Origin: Lumnitzera littorea
Taxonomy: Eukaryota; Streptophyta; Magnoliopsida; Myrtales; Combretaceae
Assembly (NCBI GenBank): GCA_024138015.1
Contig: JAMXBB010000004.1
Coordinates: 5,520,617 to 5,584,616 of the forward strand
Direction of reading: 5' to 3'
Length of the DNA: 64,000 bases
This document shows, one piece after another, positions 36,801 to 48,800 of this stretch (positions are counted from its first letter, which is position 1; every line of letters starts with the position of its first letter). Under the pieces are notes generated by a model. It saw only the letters and a list, made by a program, of their open reading frames with translations. It made no database searches and had not been told where the DNA came from. The translations under genes and the position numbers were made by a program.

Positions 36801-39800
36801 TCCATGACTTTTCCCATCGTAAAACCCCACCCCTGCTCTCTCTCTCCACCACTCCCCCTTACCCTCTACAATCCTTATTAGTGTACCACCTTGATCAACA
36901 GGTTAAAATATCTTAAATATAGGGAGAATTACATTAAAGGAGATCAACATTTGATGCTAAATTTAGATAAAAGACTAACATTTTGAGAAGTTAAAGTAAG
37001 GGATCGACGTTTTAATAAGTATTTTAAATTGGGGATTTCATTAAACTATCATTATAACACTATTAAGGAAAGCTAATGTGGTCATTATTCGCCACATGGT
37101 GCTCATATCGCATTGATTTGGCAAGGATGTGACCATCAAATTACAAATAAAAAAGAAAAAATATAAATATATAAAATTGTAAAAAGAATAAAAAATATAT
37201 GAAACATTTAAAAATTAAAAAAATACAAAAAATTAATATCAAGCTAAAAGTAATAGTAAACTAAGCTAACAACATAAATAAGCTCATTAACCAATTAACT
37301 TAAAAGTTGTAACCATATGTTGTTGACAACGTATTTAATACTATAACCTTATCACAATCTATCCATGTAAGATATTTAACTATGAGTATTATGCATATAT
37401 GTATATATTAATGTATATAAGAATTTGAAAAAATAAAAAATTGTAGAAAATAAAAGATTGATAACATAATTACATATAGATATATTAAATGCATTTAATT
37501 TAAAACAAAAAATTCTAAAAACGTAAAACTACAAAAAAAAAAAAAAAAAAATTCAGCTACCCCTACTCTAAGGTGTTGCTACAGCCTACTAAAAAAGGTT
37601 CATGCAATCCCCAACAATAGTCATCGAGTAGGTCATGACTCATTTGCAAAAGTAGGTTTGTCGACCTATCCATAGCTTAAGGTGGTCACCTACCTCCTTA
37701 GAGGGTTCGTGCAAAACTACTCCCTGAGATGGTGAGTAGCTACATTAAGCCTTTCTTTCTTTAAAAAAAAAAAAAAAAGGGGGAAAAGAGATGAAGAAAA
37801 CCCATTGAAGTGCATGGCTAAATTAAGACTCAATAGGCTTTCTTGTTAATTTTCTTTCTTTTTTAAAAAAATTCAATCATAAGTTATTTAGTTGTGAGCG
37901 ACTACATATGGATGTTTGGTGGGTCAAATAACCGACCTTTTTTTAAGTATTTACAACCTACCATCTACTCATCTACCACATACTCATGGTTGATAAGGGA
38001 TGGCCATGTCCACTCTACTTTTTTAATCGTAATTTTTTTGTTTCTTTGTTTTTTTTTTGTTTTTTTATTAAATATATTAATATATTTATGATACGAGCAT
38101 ATATAATTTATTATGTTAAATCCTTCATTTTTTCTAATTTTTTTATTCTTCATGTTTTTATTGTTTTTCATTTTTAATGATTTTATATATTTATTTTGTT
38201 TTTTCTTTATTTGTTTGCAATTTCATGGCGTGTCATTACCAAATCAAAGCTATAGCGATGAATAATGGCTGCATCAGTTTAACTTAGCAGTGTTATAATG
38301 ATAACTTAATAGTGTTATAACTACTTATTGAAATGTTAATGTCTTATTTAGAGTTTTTAAAATATTGAACCCTTATTTGAATTTAATCCTAAATGTTGAT
38401 CTCTTTCAATCCCTATATGCATTTGACTAGCTTTATTTCTAAGAACCTTATAAAATTCACTAAAGTACCACATCATTTTTTTAAAGGAACTATAATTTGT
38501 AATAATCTTTCAAACTTACTCCTAAGAACCCATCTTGTGAATTTTGTTGTATTTTTCATTGGAAAAAAAAAGAAAGAAAAAACACTTTATAAAGTTAAAA
38601 AGGAAAAGAAATTTTGAAGGAAACAAGCTAATGGTACTCTTTTATAGCAAAGCACATAAATAAATTCTTGACGAGAACCGGTCCTTTGTAAAAGAGTGGC
38701 CCTTACATAAGATCCATCTCTATTCCACGAGGACCTCTTCATAAAGATCCGGATGTTAATGACCTCACAATAAGGGTGCTTCTTTTTATACAAAATCGAA
38801 ATTTTATCTTAATGTAGGGTAGTTAAACTATCTTGCCCAATATATCATTGACTACATGTATCATCAAAGTTTTAGCTTATTTAATAGGCCATATTTGTAA
38901 GCAAAAATAAAAGGTCTTTTGTAACCATCTAGAGTTCATATGTCATTAGTTAAGGAAAAAGTTTACTTGGTAAAAAAAAAAAAAATGGAATTCCAGCATA
39001 TTTTCACAATTAAAAAAAAAAAAGTCTTATCTAATTATTCAATTGATTGCACACTCTAATTTTTTTTCCCTACGTTATAGATATATATTTACTTTTTGCT
39101 ATTTGGTTAAGTTTTGAATTTTACATCTATTTTTTAAAACATATTGTTGCTGCTGAATTAATAATGAAATATTATTAATAACAATACAAATTTAATAGTT
39201 TTAAATTTGATTTCAGAGTTTATGAAAAAAGAAAATTCTTTGTTTATTTGAAATAGATGTAGTTAAGTTTCAAAATTTGTGGTTTTTTTTTTTTTTGCCA
39301 AATACTATTACAACAATAATAGAAGAATGAGGAATCAAACGTGGATTCCAACGCTTAGTCTATCATGTTGGAAGACAAATATTTATATTATTAAATCACA
39401 AATGCCTTAAAACAATTTGTCATTGAAATATCTTTCATATAACATAAATTATAAACGATCAAAATAACTAATCAGTTTATAATAAGAGCTTTTCATTTTT
39501 TACACTATGTTAAAGTGAAACTATTTTATCACAACATGAATGATTTATGGTAAATATGAGAATAATATATTTCAAAAGCTTACATTATTGGTACATACAC
39601 ACATATATATGTTAAACGGGTTGGGGTGGGTTTGGTATCTGAAATGTATATAAAAATAACATCTTTTATTTTGTGAGTAACTGTCCCATACTATTCTCAA
39701 AATATTTGTTAGAAATCAAAGTAATTCCTTAACCCACTCCATCCCTGTCTTTTGCCTTAGAACTCAAAATATTTGATGCTATATATTTACATTTTAAAAT

Positions 39801-42800
39801 AAAATAATTTTTTAAGAGGTATATAAAAGAAAAAAATAATAATGAAGGGAAATTATTTAGGATGATTAAATATATATATATATGTATATATTTACTTCTT
39901 CTTAAAAAAGAACTGCAATTTACAATATTTAGCATTCATATAATGGGTGCAAGTTATGTATGTGTGTGTATCTATGTGAACATGTGTTAGCATGTCATTT
40001 TTACCTTTAAGGTTTCTTTAACTTTCGGGCCACCATCTTCTTCTCCTTCTTTTTTTTTTAATTAAGAAATGATTTTATTATTCAAACTATTAACATTTGA
40101 TTGAACCTATGTGAAAAGGCAATTAATATTCTATTGGCATTCTCATAGATGCAAAATCTTAAACAAAAGTATTTTTGATACATACCTTTTCTACCAAAAG
40201 AAATGGCATGTCATCTTCGTTAGAATCTGCAACTAGTACCTCCATAGATTGACAATAGTCGATTTCCACCAATGCTAACAATGGCAACTCGATTTCTTGA
40301 TTTTCCGGGCAAAAGGTACATAGTCTTGGCAATTTAGAGAGCTTGAGAGAAGATAATTGAGGAAACATAACCGTCTTGCAATAAGTTTCTCCGATGTGAT
40401 CATCATCTCTAATTGCTACAATATGTTGCATTGATCTACATGAGGAAACGGTAAGCTTACGCAAATGCTCCAGGATTTTTCTAGTGGATTTACTTCTCGA
40501 AATTTTCTGCCTTTTAGAGCTGTGCTTCTCAAGCTCGAATATTACTTCCACTGAATTGCAAGATTTCAATGATAAGACCTCCAAGTTATGCATATTGTTC
40601 AACATAAATGATGGAACGATTGTTAAGAGTTGTTGACAATTCTCTGCCTCAAGCTCTTTTAGTTCCACGAGGAAGTTTGCAGGTTCTCTGTTGGGCCAAA
40701 TCTCTTTCACCTTGAGTTCTTCGATTCGTAATTTTTCTAAGTTGGGAAACACAACCTGTAAAAATTTGCATTATAACAATAATATATGTGATACATCGAA
40801 CACAAAAATAAGTAAAAACAAAAAAGGCGAACCTTTTCGTCAAACAAAGATGAGAAGTCAATTTCTATATTGCTTGTTGAATTGATCTCTTGAAGTCGCT
40901 CTTCCTGTTCAATCAAATTAGGAGGCCGTACAACAAATGTCTTCAATTTCGCGCATCCAATTATCGATAAGTTTTTCAAAAATGGGAAGTATAACTCATA
41001 ATTCCCTGCGCAAAAGTGAACTAGGCTATCTAGCTTTTCAAGTTGCAGGGAACTCAAATTGTAGAAACTCATTGCCTCTGTTGATGTGATAACACCTTCT
41101 TCATCATTAGAGGAGACGACTTCCTCCAAACCTTTACAAGACGATATATGCATATTTGCGAGCTCAGCAAGGCTCCTAGCTATAGCATTAGGAAAGAGAC
41201 ATGTCAAACTATCGCAATTTTCTACTAATACTTCCCTCAAATTAGGAAAACTCAATGCTTCCTCTTCATGACTCTTCATCACCACATACCCCAATTTTGG
41301 TAGATCAAGTAGTCTCATATTTCTTAAATTCCGCAATCTTTTCACTAAATGTGTACGAAAAATTGAAGATATCCTTGCACATGCTTTGATCTCTATGGAT
41401 GTTAGTGTGCTGAATGAATCATTATGGAGATTATTGTCCCATATGCTCATTATGCTCTCCAATGAATGTAGGACCAACCTTTCCAATTTAGGAAGATCAA
41501 CTTGGGGCATCAACATATGAGCTAAATTTAGAGGTATGGTGCTTGTAGTTTGTGTGCTCTTATGAATAGATATAATCCACTGTGATTTACAGAGTTTTTA
41601 AAGCATATTGGCTATTGGGAACTTGCAATGACAATATATCATATTGCTAATAATCCAGTGCAATAAACACACCATAAGTTAAGCAACGAGATCAATTAAC
41701 AAACGTATTGATAGATATGATTCCTTCTACGAAGTTTTAGTGTCTAACAAGCAAGCTAGGAATGTTGAATGTACATTGGCCAACTTGAAAGTGGAGTGAC
41801 GAAATCAATGATGCTTTCCTTGTTTAGATTGTTTTACATAATGTATGTCTCTTTCTCTTATAAATGTACGTCTTTTCCCTTATAAATAGATCTCTTTCTC
41901 GAAAAATAACAGGAATTGAAGTCATCAATCATTATTCTATTTATCAACAAAGTCATAAATCATGAAGTTGAAAGGCTAAATCCCATTAGCACATATAACA
42001 AAACAATTGGCACTTTGAGTGTTGGAAAAATTTGCAATACCTAATCAAGAAAGGTATTAACATTCAAGAAAGTTGACAACCTCAATTGCTCGATAACAAG
42101 ATCTTTTACATTATAAAGTGCAAGAAAAAGAATATATATGAAAATTTGATACATGTAGAGAGAGAGAGAGAGATGAGAGAATGAACTTCATTACCTAGCG
42201 GTATATAGAGTTTCAGATTTTATATTGCAACGATTATACAACTAACTCTTGCATGTGCAATTAAGTGCGGAAATGTTGGTGTAAGTAAATAAGATAAAGA
42301 TAGGTGATGAATTTCATAAAAGGAATTCTCTAGAATCATATGAGGAATTGCTCATAATTATATCATAATTATAACTTCTACGTAGTTCACTACACTTGAA
42401 TATAATACAATTGAAATTACATATTCCTTATTTAAATGATGCACAGCATAACCATAAATTAATTTACATCACTTAATTTGATCAATACTATGGTATTATT
42501 TTATTGCCATAATTTTATAATATTGGATCAAACAAAAGTTTTTATCCTTTGTTTGGTTTGTATAATTGGCCACAGTATTGAACAAAGTACTGGACAAAAC
42601 CTCAAAATTTTATACTATGTATATTTAAGGTACAAAAATCTATTTCCTATGTTACCAAATATATATATCTTGAAAATTCCAAAACTAACCTTGCACTAAA
42701 TTACTAATTCACAATATTAAATTCTATTGTAATACTACGAATGGTGGAATATTTTTTTTTTTTAATTTTCTCTCATTAAGCACATCAAAAGTGGTGCAAT

Positions 42801-45800
42801 AGATTTTTATTGTCATATACTCCTTATATCGTGCTATTCAATTGTCTTTATTTTGTTCGGTACTAGTAATCAAATGCTAAAGCATGTCAAGTCAAGTGTA
42901 TCTTTTCAAGCAATAAAAAATGAGATATAATATTTGTAAAAACAACATAGTCCTTAATTGAGCAACCTAAGTATCCATCTAGGTCTAATCGTATTAGGTA
43001 TCAACAAAAGAACTATGTATAGCCATTATATTAGGCCATACTATAATCTACAAAGAAAGAGTTTCCGGATAATATATGTCACATGTATGCATATAATATA
43101 TATAGTATATAACTATCAATTATATGCAAACATGTAGAAGTGATAGTTACATGTCTAAATATGATTGTACATATATACCACATGTGATATCTATTAAATC
43201 TTTATTCCTATAGATTACTTGTTAGGATAATATAATAAAAAATATAGTCTTAGGAACTTATGTGTAAATTAAAGAATTACAATAGGAAAAATTATATCAA
43301 AGAAGATCAATATTTAAAGTTAAATTCACATAGAGACTTAAATTTTTAATTGATTGGAATAAAGAATCAACATAATGATATGTCATCTAAATAAAAGATC
43401 GAACTTTCAAGTAGTTCGAATGAAAAATCCAACATATGATAAGTAGTTCAAATAAAATATTAAAACCCCAATTTTATTTCAATTTTAATCACTTATTTGA
43501 ATTATCGATTTTAATGTTGATATGCTATTTTAAAAAGTTGAAAAATTTATCCTCTATATAAACCACATAACATAACATGAATCTTCTATTTTAACCATTC
43601 AAAAATTTGATCACCTATTAGAACTTGATTCTAAACTTTGATCTTCTCATGTATGATTCTCCCAATTACAACATATAATGGTAAAGAGGGCTAACCATCA
43701 ACAAATATTTTCCCATCCTTCTTCATACGTGATAAATGTAGATCCACATGATATATTGGTTAAAGCCTATCATATTAAAACATTAAACAAGTTGTTAAGG
43801 CTAATCATATTAAAATAGTCAAATAGGTTGGAATAATGATAATACATACACAAATTTGAACTCTTTAGTTTCTTCTTCTTTTACTCAATTTCATAAGCTA
43901 GCTGTTTTGAAAGCTCATAAACTGATCGATCTGTACATTTTTTATAGCAAAGAGTGTGCACTTTTCAACACATGTATTTAAGACAATAATTTTAGAGTCT
44001 TTGTCCATCCACCATTAAAGGGATTTGACTTGAAATAGATGGAGGTCCTCGAATAAAAGTAATTTATAAACATTCTAAACATATACTACCGCGCACAAAA
44101 AATTATTATCATATTTATTCATTTTTATTTTCATGTATGGCAATATATAATTAATACATACACAGAAGAGAAGATTATCTTGATTAATATTTGTCAGACA
44201 TGATTTTAGTTTTTTACGGACACATGTTACAGACAAACCAAATATCATATTCCAATGTTGTATATAAGAAATAATATTTCATTCTACATTCTAACAAATG
44301 CTATTAATACTTCATTTACTTTTTTTTTTTTTTATGTTGATCATTCTCAAACCAAATCCCAATTAATGCTTATTGTAGAATTCAATATTCAATCACATCA
44401 TTGGAACTTCCATCTTTTGTAAATGAAGACCACAATATCCATCTACTATTCACCTTCCCCAAACCAAATCCCAAATTATGCATGTTGTTGAATCCAATAT
44501 TCAATTACCTCATTAGAAACAACATCTTTTACAAATGGCAACAATGATATCAATATATTATTAGATTGGTTAGATATACTTCTTTTATTTAATTATCATT
44601 GCCATAAACTATAGATAAAGTTTTGTGCTCTCAGTATGAATTGATATATGTACGTGTGATATATATGTATATATATATATTCGTTATTTATTACCTACTC
44701 TCATCTAGAGATGAGCATATAACCATGTACTACAAAGAAACTCATAAGTACTATGCTCAATTAGGTAAGTTTTAATTGAATACTAATATAATATTTAGTT
44801 GCAAGAATCAAACTGGATAAAAAAAACTGAATAACATGTATAAAATGAGTAAGGACAATACAAACATATTGTACTATTTTTTATTTGTACATTATAAAAC
44901 ACAAGTTCCTATAATGTTTCTTATTTGGTAGATACAAATATTAGACTTATTATTGTATTGTCTAATATATATTTAACTATATTTTTATATTATTCAAAAT
45001 TATTTAAAATGTACGATTTAAATAGATTATAAGAGGGTATTTTTGAGATTTAAAAAAAATTATATTTTGTCAAGTAACCAAGTAAAAATTGCAATCTAAA
45101 TATTGGACAAAAAACTAAATGATACCTAAGGGTTATAAAGTACCTAAAATCTACTTTTGTGGAGTAGATTATGACTAGGAGGTCTTCTTTATTCTGTACC
45201 TACCTTATAACTTGTACTCTAAGGTATACACGATACGAGTTTTAAAGTATCATATATCCATTTTGTATCAAATATTAACTAATATTAATGAATGATAGTA
45301 TTATGTATTTTAACCAATAAATGTTTTAATAAAAAGAAAAAAAGAAACCTAAAAAGGAGTCCAAACCCATAAGTTGATAACTAACTTTTAACGGAAATTT
45401 ACATCCTAAACATAGCAGTCTTTCTCCTTTTCTCTTTGATATTTTTGAAATCTTCTATTTGAATAAAACGGGATTCAGCAAAGGGAAATTTGTTTTAAAA
45501 AAAAATACAGAAAAGAAAGAATACAATCTCTAGCGACCAAAGGGAAAAAGCATAGAATCTCTTCCATAAAATGACATACCTTTTGGTAGAAGAAGGACTC
45601 ATTCCCGATGGCATTTTCACTTTGAAGCTCTCCTTCTTCATTCTTCACGGAGACAAATGTCCTCATTTTGGGACAGTGAGATACTATCAACTCCGTTAAG
45701 CAAGGGAATCGATAATGATGTTTTCCATGGGAGAACATTATAAGATTTTCCATTCTGGAAATGCTTAGGAGGGACAACGATGAAAATTCAACTTTTTGAT

Positions 45801-48800
45801 CATCGTTTTCCTCCTCCAGGAAAATTTCCTTCATTGACATACATGAAGCAATGGATATATGACTGATATTTCCAAATGACTTTGCCATGGATGTCGAAAA
45901 AAGATTTTCCAATTCATCACATTCAGACAACTCAAGCTTCTTTAGCTCTATAACAGATGAAGTTTCTTGAGGATTCGTACTCCATATTTTTTTTTAACTT
46001 TGGCAATTTACGTAATTTTAGATTTATTTGCAGAGAGTGATTTGAGATGGCTTCATGATTTGTCAACTTTTGCTTGTCGAACACTGTTTCCATCGATTCA
46101 CAATCTTCAATTACCAAGGATTCCAAATTCCTAAGCTGATGTAGCATATTGGAATCAAGAGCATAAAATAGGGATGAGCATTTCGACAGTTCTAGAGACT
46201 TGAGACCATGCAACTTTGCTGGATCTCCATTGTGAGAAATCTTTGTTAACATCGGCAATTCGCATAATGTCAAGGACTCCAAACAGGGGAGTGAAACCTA
46301 TCAAATAAAAAAACACAACTTGTTAATAATGAAAACTTCATTATAAAGCATATACATCTTTATTATGGTGCTTTTAGCATGTCTAGAATAAACCATGTTT
46401 TCCATATACAATATCCCAAAGAAAGAGACGTAAAATTTTAGAAAAAGTTTCAATCGAATAGGTGAATAAACAAAAGGATGTGATTATTTATAGGGTAAAT
46501 TTACACGATTCTAACCCTATCTTTCCGATTGAGTATTAGGAATAAATATTTAGAAAAACATTTTTAAACCTTATATTACATAAATTAATAAAAATATACT
46601 AAAAATAAATAAAATCAAAGGTAAATATAGTCATTTAAGAGCTAACATTCACCTTTTTAATAATTTTGTGGCTTAAACATTTAATTTTGGATATATGGGC
46701 TGATTACACCTAAAGCGAACATGATGGGTGTATTTGTAAATTGTAATTTACTTGTACATATACGGAAATCTATTGTCATATATATAATTTTTTTTTGAAA
46801 AAAAAAAAGGTTTAGCAACTTCCATAAGAAATTCCAAATAGGCATATCAACAATCAATTTATTTTGAGAAAAATACATATTTAGTCCTCAACCTTTGCTA
46901 TTTTTTTTAGGTTAGTCCCCAATCTTTTTTTTCCTATCTCAGTCTGTAACTAATTTTATCTCTGTCAAATAAGTTTTTTTGTTAGAAAGATGGATAGAAG
47001 ATATAATAGATTAGTGAATGGACTTGTTTAACAAAACTTGAAAACGTTAAGAATCAAAATAGGAAAAAAAATGAGGACTGAATTAAAAAAGCAGGCAAGG
47101 TTCAAGACTAAATGTGTACTTTTCCCTTTGTTTAACTTTTAAAGGTTAAAACACTTCCAATGCACAAAAATATTAAAAAATATCATTGAATTGAGTTAGG
47201 GATAGTTGCAAACATATCTAGAACATTCATTAAGAAGAATTACAACTCAAGTAACCAAAATAGTACAATTCTTAAACTTAAATCAGCAAATGTCATGTTT
47301 TGTAAAAATCTATAGAAATTTCAAAAATTTTGGATGTATTGAAAAACATCCTGAATGCTTTTTTTCTTCAATGACCCATTTTTCAATCACATCATTGATA
47401 CGTTATATTTTTTGAATCATCCAAATGTATCAATTTTGAGATTTTCTCTCTCTCATTCAGTGTTGATATGCCGTGATCCAACTCTAAAAGGATCTAATCG
47501 CATTCTAAAATTTGAGAATAATAATAATAAGTTAATTTACCATGCATTTTAGGCTATCTTTTACCTTTTAACTTCATTTTATATAATTTGAAAATCTATT
47601 TAACACTTAGTGGTGAAAAGCAAAAAGAACAAGGAAAAGTATCATTTAGTCTTCAATCTTTGCCACTTTTTCTTCTTCAACCTCAACCTTTTCCTCTATT
47701 TCAATGCTCAATGTCTTTTATTATAAGTTCATTAGTTAGATTTATTATATTTTCAATCTATTTTTCTAATGGAATTACTTTTTGTTAAAAATCGAAAACA
47801 TTAAGAACTAATATGGGAAAAGATAAAGGTTAAAATACAATTAAAAAAAGTGGCAAAACTTGAGAACTGAATAAAAAGAGAATGCAATTTTAGCATTTCA
47901 TTTTGACATAAAAGTGATCACAATAATGAAAATTATGGCTGGTGCAAGTTGCTCGCAAATAGGAGAATTAAAGAGAGCTTTCCATTTTTTCATATGTCCA
48001 TTCTTTTTAAAGAAAAAGAGAGAAACATAAAAAGAGAAAGAAAAAAGAGTACAGTATTTCTCTTTTTCAATTTTTAAGGCCTTAAGTTTTAAAGCAAAAA
48101 CAAAAGCAAAATCATATAATAAGGGATGGGGGGTACACTTAACTTATTTGAGTTATATTATAATTATGTATAGAAAAGTATACACTTGTTATTACTTATT
48201 ATAATTACTAATAGATTGTGCACCCACAATACATGTTGTAAAAAAAAATAAAAATTAAACTAAAGTCTTTTAAGAATTTTTAATTTTTTCCATCAAATTA
48301 TAAATTTTTCGATTTCATTAATCAATTTGTAGAAGTTTTTAAAATTTCTGAATTAGATAAAAATTTTTAGTTTTAGCAATTAAGTCTTAAAAATTTTGAA
48401 AACTATAGATTCAAACGATGAAATATATAGATTAGATATGTACAGTTGAATAAGGTATGTCATCATGGGACGAATCAGAACTATTATTATATCCACTAAT
48501 TTAGAAGCTAAGAGAGGTAACAATTATTCAGAATTAATATAACTTTCAATAATTGTGCAACATGAACACGAGTAAAACATTATCATAAAATAAAATTACT
48601 AAAATATCAGTATTAACACACCCTTATCTTCCAATAAGTGGCATGGTAGTTAATAAAAAATATAAAATAAGATTTTAGTTATTTTATTTTCCTAAAAAAT
48701 GTAAAACGCCAAATTTTGGTAGTTATTAAAGCTTGACTTTGATAATATAAATGTATATTTCATATATACAAAATGACTTTATTAGCAAGTGCAACTACAA

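Larger units (their letters stand above)
39085..41715. repeat. Segmental duplication, copy B (contains CNL exons 4 and 5)
   Basis: Same-orientation partner of 4,085-6,170, about 35 kb away. Similarity covers exons 4 and 5, the short intron between them and flanking intron sequence on both sides. Copy B belongs to the otherwise coherent CNL gene, so it is probably the source or the better-preserved sister of copy A. Confidence 0.75.

Noticed and set aside
36465..36881. 138-codon plus-strand ORF rich in Leu, Pro and Ser
   Set aside because: It is translated from an almost pure pyrimidine tract, with no domain or splice context.
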